DNA of 39,781 nt from Kiritimatiellia bacterium. GTDB lineage: Bacteria; Verrucomicrobiota; Kiritimatiellia; RFP12; UBA1067. Shown piece by piece: positions 31,908 to 39,781 of the stretch. Under the pieces are notes generated by a model. It was given only the letters and a program-made list of their open reading frames with translations. It was not told the DNA's origin and searched no databases. The DNA lies in NCBI GenBank assembly GCA_024405335.1, contig JAKSOX010000001.1:1-39781 (forward strand). The letters run 5' to 3'. The position numbers and the translations under genes are program-made. The first letter of the stretch is position 1. Each line of letters starts with the position of its first letter.

Positions 31908-32356
31908 AACGCGGCTTTTCCCTGATCGAACTCATGGTGGCGTCGCTGCTGCTGTCCATGATCGTGGTGCTGCTTTCGACCATGATGAACCAGAGCGCCA
32001 TCTCCTGGCGCGCCGGCAGCGCGAGCGTGATCGAGCTCGGTTCGGCCCAGCAGAAGATTGTGAACCACCAGGTCGAGGCGGACAACCTGCTGCCGCGGCT
32101 TTACGGCGAAAGACCCCTGATGACGGTGTCTCCGTGGGACGTCCGCGGCAACGTCCGCGCTCGCGCCTTCGGCGTTCCGCAATGGGTGAAATCGTCGGTG
32201 AACCGTCCGGACTCGGACGCCTGGCAGGTGAGCGGCAAGGGCGGCAAATCGGGCCGGGCGGCGGGATGCCTCGTGGGCGTGGTTTCCGCCGGGCCCGACC
32301 GCAAGTTCGACACGGAAGACGACATCTCGTCGTGGATGGGAGACGTGGTGGAATGA
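31904..32356 (+). CDS. Pseudopilin 6 (150 aa)
   Basis: A 150-residue protein with leader MKRG then FSLIELMVASLLLSMIVV. The C-terminal GPDRKFDTEDDISSW resembles the calcium loop of GspG-type pseudopilins. This is the shortest of the set and near normal family length. Coupled by ATGA to genes on both sides. Confidence 0.8.
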   Translation: MKRGFSLIELMVASLLLSMIVVLLSTMMNQSAISWRAGSASVIELGSAQQKIVNHQVEADNLLPRLYGERPLMTVSPWDVRGNVRARAFGVPQWVKSSVNRPDSDAWQVSGKGGKSGRAAGCLVGVVSAGPDRKFDTEDDISSWMGDVVE

Positions 32357-32823
32357 GCCGGCGACGCGGATTCACGCTCTTGGAACTGTTGACGGTGATC
32401 GCCATGCTCACCGTGCTGACGGGCGCGCTTTCGAGCGCCGTGGCGTCGGCGCGCCGGCGCACGCGCATCGTCCGCGCCGACGCGGAAGTGCACGAAATTT
32501 CGAACGCCATCCTCGCCTACGAAAACATTTCCGAAAACAAGTCCCTGAACGGACACGCGATGAGCGACCAGGAGGCGACGGAAAAGAACCTGGGCTTCAT
32601 TTTGGGCGACGGCGGCAAAACGGCCGGCGGCGAAAAGATACCGGTGCTGTTCAACGGCGCGGTTTCGTCGGACGGCAAACTGCACGATCCCTGGGGCACG
32701 CCCTACCACGTGTCCATCGAGGTCACCCAGGAATCGCCTGAGGAAGACGAAGTCGGCAAGGAACTTTCCACCATTCTCTATCTGCCCAATTTCTACCGGT
32801 TGGGCGAATTGGAGCGGCAATGA
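32353..32823 (+). CDS. Pseudopilin 7 (156 aa), GspG-like
   Basis: A 156-residue protein with leader MSRRRG then FTLLELLTVIAMLTVL. HDPWGTPYHV is the DPWG.PY motif of GspG-type major pseudopilins, which makes this a good candidate for the fibre-forming subunit. Coupled by ATGA overlaps to genes on both sides. Confidence 0.82.
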   Translation: MSRRRGFTLLELLTVIAMLTVLTGALSSAVASARRRTRIVRADAEVHEISNAILAYENISENKSLNGHAMSDQEATEKNLGFILGDGGKTAGGEKIPVLFNGAVSSDGKLHDPWGTPYHVSIEVTQESPEEDEVGKELSTILYLPNFYRLGELERQ

Positions 32824-35800
32824 ACAAACGCGGATCGGCACTTCTCATCGTCCTCGGCGTGATGGCGTTCGTCACGGCGTCCGTCGTTTCGTTCGCCGTG
32901 TACATGCGCGAAAGCCGTTTGCCTTCCACCTTCTTCCGCCGCGCCATGGCGGAACGCCAGTTCGTGAAAGCCGCGTTGGCGTACGCCATCGACGAGATCG
33001 ACGCGGCCGTCGGCGACGACCCGTTCCCCGGCGTGGGCAAGAACGTCTCCTTGACGCGCGACGGTTCGCTTTGGGGGACGGACGTCTGGAAAAGCCGCGT
33101 GCTCATGCCGTTCGGCACGTGCGACTGGTCGAACACGGTGTCGGTGCTCACGCTGGAAGGGCTCGGCTATCTGCCGCCGGCCATCGTGAACGAGGTCCGC
33201 TGGGGCGCGCGCTGCACCACGAACGCCGTGTGGCGCGGCTTCAACTACGACTTGGGGCGCTACGCTTTCGTGGCGGTGAACGTATCCGACTTCCTGGACG
33301 TGAACAAGCTGCACGCGAACACGAACCGGTCCGTGGGCGCGCCCATTTCGCTGGGGGCCCTCCTGTCCCGCGAAGGATCGTTCGACGATCCGGAAATTCC
33401 GGCCAGCGATTTCGACTACTTCCTTTCGCGCCGCGGCAACAACGATCCGATGGTGGCGTTCACGTCGATGATGGACTACAATCTCGCGTGCAATTTCGCT
33501 CAGGACGCCAAAATCAAGCGCGGTTCGCCGTTCGGCAACATGATCCGGAACTGGACGAGTTCGTCCGACTCCTGGTACGCTGGAATGACGTCCAACGACG
33601 TGGTCCGCCAGGCGTTCATCACCGACACCTGGTTCCCGAAGACGAATTCGACGTGGCGCGTCGATTTGGACAATCCCGCCCACCAGCCGTTCGCCCTGTG
33701 CGGCTCGTGGTTTCCTGGCGACGCCCCGGGCAAAACGTCGTTGTCCCACTGCTACAACATCGACTACAAGCGCCAGCCGTGGGCGGGCACGTATTTCGAC
33801 ACGCTGCCCATCATCGCCACCGGCATGTTGTGCGATTATCTGGACAGCGACAGCGTGCCGTTGTCGCTGGCCATGCCGTGCACGGAAATCGCGCCCATGG
33901 TCGTGGGCATCGAAGCCGGCGGCATTTTCAATTTCCGCCTGGGCGTGAAGAAGACGCCGGTCGAAACGGGTCCCGCCAAGCAGGACGGCGAGGAGCCGGA
34001 CGAAATCAACGAATACACGCACACGCTGTGTTTCGCGGTCGATCCCGAAATCAACGTCACTTGCGCGTTTCCGTTCCGCCGCGTGGCGAACCGCCTGAAG
34101 AAGAAGTCGTTCTCCGTGCAGTGCGTGGCGCGCCTTTTCTTCACGGATTCCAGCGGCGCCACCTGGACCGATGGCGGGTTGCGCATCCCGTTCAACAATC
34201 CCGACGCGAACCGGTTGTGCCTGCCCGAGGCGCCGTTCACGTGGCCGACGCGCGACATGGCCGGCCGCGGCGGCGAAAACCCGCCCCCGTGCATCACGTT
34301 CGTTTCCGACAAGCAGACCGTCGACGCGCCGGACTGCTCCACGGACGAAGAGGACGTCGTGCTCGACACCCTGTCCTTTTCGTTCTCGCCCTCGCCGTAC
34401 ACCACGGGCATGTCGGCGAACGGCGACCGCGGCCTGGAACTGGCGAAATACCAGTACAACGAGACGTCCGGCAAATACGTGTGGCCCCTGGACGCCGACG
34501 GCAACCTTACGGACGAGGTCTACCAAAACGCCTTCCGTCTGTACAAGAGCGACTGGACGTTCGCCAAAATCGGCGACGGCGGCACGTTCCGTCCGTCGTT
34601 GGCCGTGTGGGTGCGCATTTCCGACAGCGACAACGCCACCGTGGACCTCGTGCCCGCGCACGTCCACTACGATTCGATCAACAACCACAACGACCACACG
34701 GACGTCGACATGCCCGACGTGTGGCGCACCTGCGCCAACAACATCGGCGACCGGCCGCTGCTCCGCTTCTTCACGTCGGGCGTCGATCTCAAGTTCGACC
34801 GCGCGTCGCTGCTGACGCTCGCCAAACAGACTGGCACGCTGAACGCCACGTTCGACCAGAGCAGCTACTACTGCTGCGACCCGCGCTACAACTACGCGCC
34901 CGAGGACTGGGTGGCTTTCGCGCCGGACAACGACCCGCAGAAGGATCCCGCGGAGCGTTGGCTGGACGAGGCGGTGCATCCCGTGATGAACGACGGCCTC
35001 CAGGGACGCGACCGCGACGTGTTCATGTTCGTGTCCAACCAGGGCTATCTGCAAAGTCCCTACGAATTGATGTTCATTCCGCGTTTGAAACCCTTCCCCG
35101 GAAACGAGGGCGACCCCGAGTGGGGCGAGTTCATGATGCGCAGAAACTTCGACGGCGTGGTCCGCACGTCTCCAGGCGCCCTCGCCGACGCCGACGTCAT
35201 GTGGCGCAGCTATCTGCCGCCGGCGCTCGGCGGCGAGGACGATTTCGGCCTGCTGCGGATGCACGAATGCGCCTCCGAAGAGGCGTTCCGCGTCAACCCC
35301 TACGGCGACAGCCGGTTCGTCGCGTTGGCGTTGGCCAACACGCCGTACGACTGGTTCGCCGCCGGCACGAACGCGCAAAACCTGTGCTGCTCCTCCGAGC
35401 GGACCGAAAAGCGGACGCAGTTCGAGAAACTTGTCAACGGTCTGCAGCGTTCGTTCTGCACCAAGAGCATGGACGACGCGTCGCGCTGGACGTTCGAGGA
35501 AACCCAGGCGCTCGGCCAGCGTTTTTCCGAGTTCTTCCGCCGTTCGGTGGCTGACGCTTCCATCGGTTCGTGGCTGGCGGCCTACGACAGTCTGGACTGG
35601 GGCGGAAAAGACCAGAGTTCCGGCGCTTCGCAGGCGTTGAACCCCGGCGACGATCCTTTGGAGGCGTTCGGCGACGATTTGACGTTCGCCGACCGCAAAT
35701 TCCTGTACGCGTTCTGGCGCAACTGTTTCGTGAACCGCCAGCAGCTGTTCCTCGTGTTCGTGCGCGCGGAAATGAACACCATCAGCATCAACGACAAAAG

Positions 35801-36017
35801 CCGCCGCGGCATCCGCGCCGTGGCGCTGGTGTGGCGCGATCCCGCGATTCCCACGCCCGCGCGCAACGGCGGCGCCGGCGGCGGCTACAAGGACATGGCG
35901 GATTTGTATCTGCTCAAGAACGGCGGCGAAGGGTCCCGGCCCGATTCCTGGCGCACGTGGGACCGTTCCGGACCGCCGCACCGCACGCGCGTGCTTTTCT
36001 ACCACCAGTTCGAATAG
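32820..36017 (+). CDS. Giant GspK-like minor pseudopilin (1065 aa)
   Basis: A 1065-residue protein starting MNKRG then SALLIVLGVMAFVTASVVSF. As in GspK, the helix lacks Glu at +5 and follows RGSALLIVL. GspK caps the pseudopilus tip, but family members are usually near 320 residues, so this is about three times longer. The extra region has no domain I recognise; it is rich in Asp, Trp, Tyr and Asn. The ATG at 32820 overlaps the previous stop (ATGA). It probably ends the pseudopilin block; the SurA-like gene follows 60 bp later. Confidence 0.75.
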   Translation: MNKRGSALLIVLGVMAFVTASVVSFAVYMRESRLPSTFFRRAMAERQFVKAALAYAIDEIDAAVGDDPFPGVGKNVSLTRDGSLWGTDVWKSRVLMPFGTCDWSNTVSVLTLEGLGYLPPAIVNEVRWGARCTTNAVWRGFNYDLGRYAFVAVNVSDFLDVNKLHANTNRSVGAPISLGALLSREGSFDDPEIPASDFDYFLSRRGNNDPMVAFTSMMDYNLACNFAQDAKIKRGSPFGNMIRNWTSSSDSWYAGMTSNDVVRQAFITDTWFPKTNSTWRVDLDNPAHQPFALCGSWFPGDAPGKTSLSHCYNIDYKRQPWAGTYFDTLPIIATGMLCDYLDSDSVPLSLAMPCTEIAPMVVGIEAGGIFNFRLGVKKTPVETGPAKQDGEEPDEINEYTHTLCFAVDPEINVTCAFPFRRVANRLKKKSFSVQCVARLFFTDSSGATWTDGGLRIPFNNPDANRLCLPEAPFTWPTRDMAGRGGENPPPCITFVSDKQTVDAPDCSTDEEDVVLDTLSFSFSPSPYTTGMSANGDRGLELAKYQYNETSGKYVWPLDADGNLTDEVYQNAFRLYKSDWTFAKIGDGGTFRPSLAVWVRISDSDNATVDLVPAHVHYDSINNHNDHTDVDMPDVWRTCANNIGDRPLLRFFTSGVDLKFDRASLLTLAKQTGTLNATFDQSSYYCCDPRYNYAPEDWVAFAPDNDPQKDPAERWLDEAVHPVMNDGLQGRDRDVFMFVSNQGYLQSPYELMFIPRLKPFPGNEGDPEWGEFMMRRNFDGVVRTSPGALADADVMWRSYLPPALGGEDDFGLLRMHECASEEAFRVNPYGDSRFVALALANTPYDWFAAGTNAQNLCCSSERTEKRTQFEKLVNGLQRSFCTKSMDDASRWTFEETQALGQRFSEFFRRSVADASIGSWLAAYDSLDWGGKDQSSGASQALNPGDDPLEAFGDDLTFADRKFLYAFWRNCFVNRQQLFLVFVRAEMNTISINDKSRRGIRAVALVWRDPAIPTPARNGGAGGGYKDMADLYLLKNGGEGSRPDSWRTWDRSGPPHRTRVLFYHQFE

Positions 36018-36077
36018 CGCGGCCGCCGTCGGCAATTCGGTTTTCACGTCACACGGACACAGGGGAACGTTCAAAAG

Positions 36078-37034
36078 ATGAAGCGAGTTTTGTTGGGAGT
36101 TGGATTGCTGGCCGCCGGTTTTTCGGGAGCGGGCACGCTGGACGGCATCGCCGCGAAGGTCGACAGGGACGTGATCACGGTGGGCGACGTGATGAACGAA
36201 ATCCGCCGCCACCCGGAAGCGCGCGACCGCATGGGCGCCGGAAACGAGTCGGAAATGCAGGCGCTGTACCGCACGGCGCTCGACAACCTCGTCGACCGCA
36301 AGCTCATACTCAAAGCCGCGGCCGACCGCAAGCTGGACATGCAGGAGTGGATCGTGGACAACCGCATCCGCGAAATCGTGCACGATTCGTTCGACGGCGA
36401 CATGAACAAGCTCACCGCCGAACTCGCCGCGTCGAAAGTGCCGATGACCGAATGGCGGAACAGGATCCGCGAGGACATGATCGTGAGCGCGATGCGCTAC
36501 CAGATGGTGGAAAACTCGATTCGCGTGTCGCCCCTGCAGCTCAAGAAGGAATACGAAGAACATCCCGAGCGTTACGTGAAAGGCGCCAAGGCCGACGTGC
36601 GGGTGATATTGCTCAAGCCGTCGGACGGCAAAGACGCTCCGTCGGTAAGCACGCGCGCCGACGAAATCCTGGAGCGTTTGGCGAAGGGAGAGGATTTCGC
36701 CGAACTGGCGAAAAAGTTTTCCGCCGATTCGCACGCGAAAGACGGCGGATTGTGGTCGGGCGTGAATCCCGCGGACACGTTCCGCGAAGAGATTTGCGCG
36801 GTGATCGCAAAGCTCAAAGTCGGCGAAACGTCCAAGCTCATCGATCTCGACGGCTGGGGATTCATCGTCCGCAAAGAGCGCGCCACGGCGGAAGCCAAAA
36901 TGACGCTCGCGGACGCCTACGACGAAGTCGAGAAGAACGTCAAGGCCGAATTGGCCCGCGATGCCTACTCCGCGTGGGTGAGGCGTTTGCGCGCGGATGC
37001 GTTCGTGAAGCTTTATCCGGCTCCCGCGGAGTGA
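36078..37034 (+). CDS. SurA/PpiC-type periplasmic peptidyl-prolyl isomerase
   Basis: A 318-residue exported protein (signal about 1-18, MKRVLLGVGLLAAGF). The SurA-like N-terminal chaperone region opens with IAAKVDRDVITVGDV. One parvulin (PpiC) domain covers about 172-278, with VRVILLKP, LAKGEDFAELAKKFSADSHA, GGLWSGV and GWGFIVRKE. SurA has two parvulin domains, so this is the single-domain form common outside gammaproteobacteria. It should assist folding of outer-membrane or secreted proteins. The gene directly before rsmA mirrors the surA-rsmA neighbourhood of E. coli. Confidence 0.86.
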   Translation: MKRVLLGVGLLAAGFSGAGTLDGIAAKVDRDVITVGDVMNEIRRHPEARDRMGAGNESEMQALYRTALDNLVDRKLILKAAADRKLDMQEWIVDNRIREIVHDSFDGDMNKLTAELAASKVPMTEWRNRIREDMIVSAMRYQMVENSIRVSPLQLKKEYEEHPERYVKGAKADVRVILLKPSDGKDAPSVSTRADEILERLAKGEDFAELAKKFSADSHAKDGGLWSGVNPADTFREEICAVIAKLKVGETSKLIDLDGWGFIVRKERATAEAKMTLADAYDEVEKNVKAELARDAYSAWVRRLRADAFVKLYPAPAE

Positions 37035-37051
37035 CGACCGGCCGCGCGTTT

Positions 37052-37882
37052 ATGAATCTCACTTCGCCGTCGCAGGTCAAGGACTGGTGCATCGCGAACG
37101 GGTTCCACCCGAACAAGGTGCTCGGCCAGAATTTTCTCATCGACAAAAACGTCCTCGACGCGATCGTCGACGCGGCGGAGCTCGCCGCGTTCGGGCCGTC
37201 GCCGCGCGTGCTTGAAATCGGCCCCGGCCTGGGCGTGCTCACGGAAGGGCTGCTGGCGCGCGGCGCGCGGGTGTCGGCGATCGAAAAGGATCCCGTGCTC
37301 GCGGCGCGACTCGCCGAATCGCTGGGGAATCCCGCGGACCTCGCCGTGACGGCGGGCGACGCGCTCGACGTCGTCAAGGCAGGAGGTTGCGACGGTTTCG
37401 CGGCGATGGTTTCGAATCTGCCGTATCAGGCGGGGACGCGGATACTGCTCGAATTGATCCGCCGCGTCGACGCGGGCGCGGCCGTTCCCGAAACGATCGT
37501 GGTGCTCGTGCAGACGGAAGTGGCCGAGCGTCTCGCCGCGGGTCCGGGATCGAAGACGCGCGGTCTTGCGGGCGTGTGGGCGCAGCTCGACTACTCCGTG
37601 TCGATCGTGCGGAAAGTTTCGGCCGCGTGCTTTTGGCCGCGCCCGGAAATCGGATCGTCCGTGGTGAAGCTCGTGCGCCACCACGCGAACGACGCGCTGG
37701 CCTCGGACGCGCGCAAGGCGTTCCGCGCGCTGTCGAAGCAGGCGTTCGAGCATCGCCGCAAGCAGCTGGGATCCATATTCAAAGGGCGAATCGAGTCATC
37801 GGCGCGGGCCGAAGAACTGTCGAATTCCGATTGGATTTCGCTTGCCAACGCATGGAGCAAAGAGTATACTTCCCTTTCGTAA
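37052..37882 (+). CDS. rsmA: 16S rRNA dimethyladenosine transferase
   Basis: A 276-residue SAM-dependent enzyme that dimethylates two adjacent adenines near the 3' end of 16S rRNA. Signatures: LGQNFLID, SAM-binding VLEIGPGLGVLT and the catalytic NLPYQAGT. The ATG at 37052 gives the usual MNLTSPS start. An in-frame GTG at 37031 overlapping the surA stop (GTGA) is possible and would add seven residues. The promoter of the RRM gene lies within its 3' end (37842-37870). Confidence 0.95.
   Translation: MNLTSPSQVKDWCIANGFHPNKVLGQNFLIDKNVLDAIVDAAELAAFGPSPRVLEIGPGLGVLTEGLLARGARVSAIEKDPVLAARLAESLGNPADLAVTAGDALDVVKAGGCDGFAAMVSNLPYQAGTRILLELIRRVDAGAAVPETIVVLVQTEVAERLAAGPGSKTRGLAGVWAQLDYSVSIVRKVSAACFWPRPEIGSSVVKLVRHHANDALASDARKAFRALSKQAFEHRRKQLGSIFKGRIESSARAEELSNSDWISLANAWSKEYTSLS
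37842..37870 (+). promoter_or_regulatory. Promoter of the RRM gene inside rsmA
   Basis: -35 TTGCCA (37842-37847), 17-bp spacer, -10 TATACT (37865-37870). This near-consensus promoter is embedded in the last codons of rsmA and gives a leader of about 63 nt. The leader can fold AAACCG (37881-37886) onto CGGTTT (37907-37912). Confidence 0.75.
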
Positions 37883-37939
37883 ACCGAATTAGGCGGGTGC
37901 CGAGGGCGGTTTCGACCAAGAACAACAAGGATGAACAAG

Positions 37940-38275
37940 ATGGATATCTACTGTGGTAACCTGGCTTACGCCACCACTGACGAAGGACTCAAGGCCGCGT
38001 TCGCGGCGTATGGCGAAGTTACCTCCGCTCGCGTGGTGACCGATCGCATGACCGGTCGCTCGAAAGGATTCGGTTTCGTCGAGATGCCGAATGCCGAACA
38101 GGCCAACGCGGCCATCGCCGCGCTCAACGGCCAGGATCTGGACGGCCGTCCGATCCGCGTGAACGAATCGCAGCCCAAGCCCCGCGAAGAGCGTCGCGGT
38201 CCGCGCGGCGGCGGCTACGGCGGTGGTTTCGGCGGCGGTCGCCGCGATCGCGGTCCGCGCGACACGCGCTGGTAA
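37940..38275 (+). CDS. RRM RNA-binding protein with Gly/Arg-rich tail
   Basis: A 111-residue protein with one RNA-recognition motif: RNP2 is IYCGNLAY (3-10) and RNP1 is KGFGFVEM (about 40-47). A disordered tail rich in Gly and Arg follows (RGPRGGGYGGGFGGG). Such small proteins, common in cyanobacteria and Verrucomicrobia-type bacteria, bind single-stranded RNA and often respond to cold. The start is 37940, 8 nt after AAGGA (37927-37931); the ATG at 37931 overlaps that Shine-Dalgarno. It is a single-gene unit between a strong promoter and a terminator, which suggests high expression. Confidence 0.92.
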   Translation: MDIYCGNLAYATTDEGLKAAFAAYGEVTSARVVTDRMTGRSKGFGFVEMPNAEQANAAIAALNGQDLDGRPIRVNESQPKPREERRGPRGGGYGGGFGGGRRDRGPRDTRW

Positions 38276-38301
38276 TCGCTCTTTGCGATGCATGGAAAAA
38301 G

Positions 38302-38336
38302 CGGGCGCCGATACGGCGTCCGTTTTTCTTTTGTTT
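38302..38336 (+). terminator. Intrinsic terminator after the RRM gene
   Basis: Stem CGGGCGCCG (38302-38310), loop ATA, CGGCGTCCG (38314-38322), 9 bp with one G-U pair, followed by a T-rich run to 38336 (TTTTTCTTTTGTTT). The clearest terminator in the window. Confidence 0.9.
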
Positions 38337-38381
38337 TGACCCTGCGCACTGCGTCGGCATTTTGGCGTCGCTCGAAAGTTG

Positions 38382-38410
38382 TTGAAACGACAAGTCCAAT
38401 TTGATACCCT
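38382..38410 (+). promoter_or_regulatory. Promoter of the metallophosphoesterase gene
   Basis: -35 TTGAAA (38382-38387), 17-bp spacer and -10 TACCCT (38405-38410) with an upstream TG (extended -10). The -10 ends 6 nt before the ATG at 38417 and no Shine-Dalgarno is present, so a leaderless message is predicted. The -10 is a weak match to consensus. Confidence 0.6.
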
Positions 38411-38416
38411 ATTCGC

Positions 38417-39766
38417 ATGAACAGACGTGAATTTTTGGGCGGCGCGTTGGCCGCGGGCGGTTTTTGGGCGGTTCCCGGGGCGGTTGCCGCGGCGAGCCCC
38501 GTGCGTTTGCGCTTCGGCGTGGTGAGCGACGTCCACGTGCGCGAGGGCGGCCCGCGCGACCACTCGACGGGCGGCGACACCTGGTACTTCAGCAAGGCGC
38601 TCCGCTATTTCAAGGACCGGAAGGTCGACGCCGTCCTGATCGCCGGCGACATCGCGGACGCCGGACGCGACAGCGAGATGGAGTCCGTCGCGAAAGCGTG
38701 GTTCGAGGTGTTTCCCGAGGGCTGCGGTGTCGAGAAGCTCTTCGTCAGCGGCAACCACGACTGGGGCGGGCAGGGAACGATCGCGAAGATGTCCGCCCTT
38801 TGGGAACGGGTCTGGCGCGAACCGTACGTTTCGCTTTGGCACAAGACGGTGAAGGGCTACCATTTCATCGGCAAGCACTGGGACTCGAACGGTTTCGGCG
38901 GTCTTGCGGCTTGGTTGAAGGAAAACGGCGGACCGCTCAAGGGAGAAAAACCGTTCTTCTACGTGCAGCACCCGCATCCGAAAGACACCTGCAACGGCGC
39001 CTACGCATGGGGACGCGACGGCGGCGCGACGACGGCGGCGCTCGCCGACTGGCCGAACGCGGTGGCGTTTTCGGGACATTCGCACCACGCCCAAACCGAC
39101 GAGCGTTCGATTTGGCAGGGCGCCTTCACGTCGATCAACACGGGCTCGTTGCGCTACGGATGCCATCCGGACGACGGCGGGCTTCCTGGCCGCGGCTACG
39201 AAAACGGCGTCAAGGGCCCGGACGACAAGCTGATGGGTCCATGCAACGTCTGCGAAACGAAGACGGGGCTGCTCGTCGAGGTTTCCGACGACGCGATCGT
39301 CTACGCCCGCCGCGACTTCCAGAACGACCGGCCGCTCGGTCCCGATTGGGTGCAGCCGCTGCCGGCGAAGGCGCAGGCGCCGGCGATGGGTTTCGCCGAA
39401 CGCGCGGCGAAGGAGACGCCGCCGGCGTTCGCTCCGGACGCTGCGATTTCGGCGAAGGACGTGAAGGGCCGTCCGCGCAAAGGCGCGGAGGTCGACGCGG
39501 TCGAGGTTGGTTTCCCGGCGGCGAACGCGAGCGCGACGCGCGCGTTCGTCTACGAGGTGCGCGTGACGGGCGATGGCGAACCGCTCGTGCGCGAAGTCGT
39601 AGCGGAGGGTTTCGACCAGGCGGCGGAAAGCGCGTGGGCGAACAAGCCGTCGCGCGTCGTTCTCGCGAAGTCGTGGCTGCCGAAGGGCGGAAAACTCGAA
39701 ATCGCCGTGACGCCCGTGAGCTCGCTGGGCGTCCGCGGCAAGGCGCTGATCCGGAAACTCGGATGA
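38417..39766 (+). CDS. Exported calcineurin-like metallophosphoesterase
   Basis: A 449-residue protein with a Tat-like signal (MNRREFLGGALAAGG, cleavage near AVAAA). Metal-site motifs of the calcineurin-like superfamily are in order: VVSDVHV, IAGDIAD, SGNHDWG, and FSGHSHH after the central region. A C-terminal beta-domain (about 340-449) is unassigned. Relatives hydrolyse phosphomonoesters, phosphodiesters or nucleotides outside the cytoplasm; the substrate here is unknown. It follows the RRM terminator, has its own promoter, and its stop is 15 bp before the window end. Confidence 0.85.
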   Translation: MNRREFLGGALAAGGFWAVPGAVAAASPVRLRFGVVSDVHVREGGPRDHSTGGDTWYFSKALRYFKDRKVDAVLIAGDIADAGRDSEMESVAKAWFEVFPEGCGVEKLFVSGNHDWGGQGTIAKMSALWERVWREPYVSLWHKTVKGYHFIGKHWDSNGFGGLAAWLKENGGPLKGEKPFFYVQHPHPKDTCNGAYAWGRDGGATTAALADWPNAVAFSGHSHHAQTDERSIWQGAFTSINTGSLRYGCHPDDGGLPGRGYENGVKGPDDKLMGPCNVCETKTGLLVEVSDDAIVYARRDFQNDRPLGPDWVQPLPAKAQAPAMGFAERAAKETPPAFAPDAAISAKDVKGRPRKGAEVDAVEVGFPAANASATRAFVYEVRVTGDGEPLVREVVAEGFDQAAESAWANKPSRVVLAKSWLPKGGKLEIAVTPVSSLGVRGKALIRKLG

Positions 39767-39781
39767 TGCGCCGCGCTGGGG

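Noticed and set aside
32793..36734. Minus-strand open frame of 1313 codons opposite the GspK-like gene
   Set aside because: No recognisable motif, and composition (Arg, His, Val rich) fits codon-bias shadowing; the + strand frame has a prepilin leader and ATGA coupling.
1..39781. CRISPR arrays, insertion sequences, tRNA or rRNA genes
   Set aside because: I looked for regularly spaced repeats with unique spacers, transposase motifs and rRNA/tRNA landmarks and saw none; the short CCTAAT array at 1-50 is too small and lacks CRISPR-type spacers. A tRNA scan would be needed to be certain.

Overview
The window is GC-rich, gene-dense bacterial DNA, and every gene I accept reads on the + strand. The likely source is a Gram-negative member of the PVC group, most plausibly an uncultured Kiritimatiellota/Verrucomicrobiota/Lentisphaerota-type bacterium. 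The grounds are the mix of a glycine-tailed RRM RNA-binding protein, a long run of type II secretion-like pseudopilins, secreted glycosidases, Tat-like secreted enzymes and a SurA-like chaperone. The placement is inference; there is no rRNA or tRNA in the window to fix it.

Layout. 1-396: AT-richer non-coding DNA with a CCTAAT repeat array at the edge and a regulated promoter. 397-1810: a three-gene HipA-type toxin-antitoxin operon in the order hipB-hipT-hipS, lower in GC than the rest and coupled by ATGA overlaps. 1891-4935: tsaE, an enolase-superfamily enzyme, folD and a small DUF486-like membrane protein. 5056-8451: trigger factor-clpP-clpX, with panD coupled to the end of clpX. 8493-11217: metF, a TatD-family hydrolase and a Tat-exported serine hydrolase. 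11251-16585: an alpha-L-rhamnosidase-like enzyme and an unusual protein joining an M14 carboxypeptidase-like domain to a GH39-like glycosidase domain. 16850-24652: terB-like gene, LysM-bearing alpha-2-macroglobulin lipoprotein and penicillin-binding protein 1C. 24727-26391: AMP-forming acyl-CoA ligase. 26444-36017: gspF followed by eight consecutive pseudopilin-type genes, the last a 1065-residue GspK-like protein. 36078-37882: SurA-like isomerase and rsmA. 37940-38275: RRM protein with its own promoter and terminator. 38417-39766: Tat-exported metallophosphoesterase.

Functional themes are protein quality control (tig/clpP/clpX, SurA-like), one-carbon metabolism (folD, metF), envelope protection (A2M/PBP1C), secretion or pilus assembly (gspF and pseudopilins) and glycan degradation.

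Two regulatory patterns stand out. A recurrent extended -10 box, GTGGTATAAT or close variants, precedes several transcription units. At five genes the -10 box ends only 6-8 nt before the ATG and no Shine-Dalgarno is present, which predicts leaderless mRNAs. The hip promoter also carries two TTCA-N6-TGAA inverted repeats, one lying across the -10 box and start codon. The most unusual items are the hipB-hipT-hipS arrangement, the M14-glycosidase fusion, the LysM-A2M and the expanded pseudopilin cluster.
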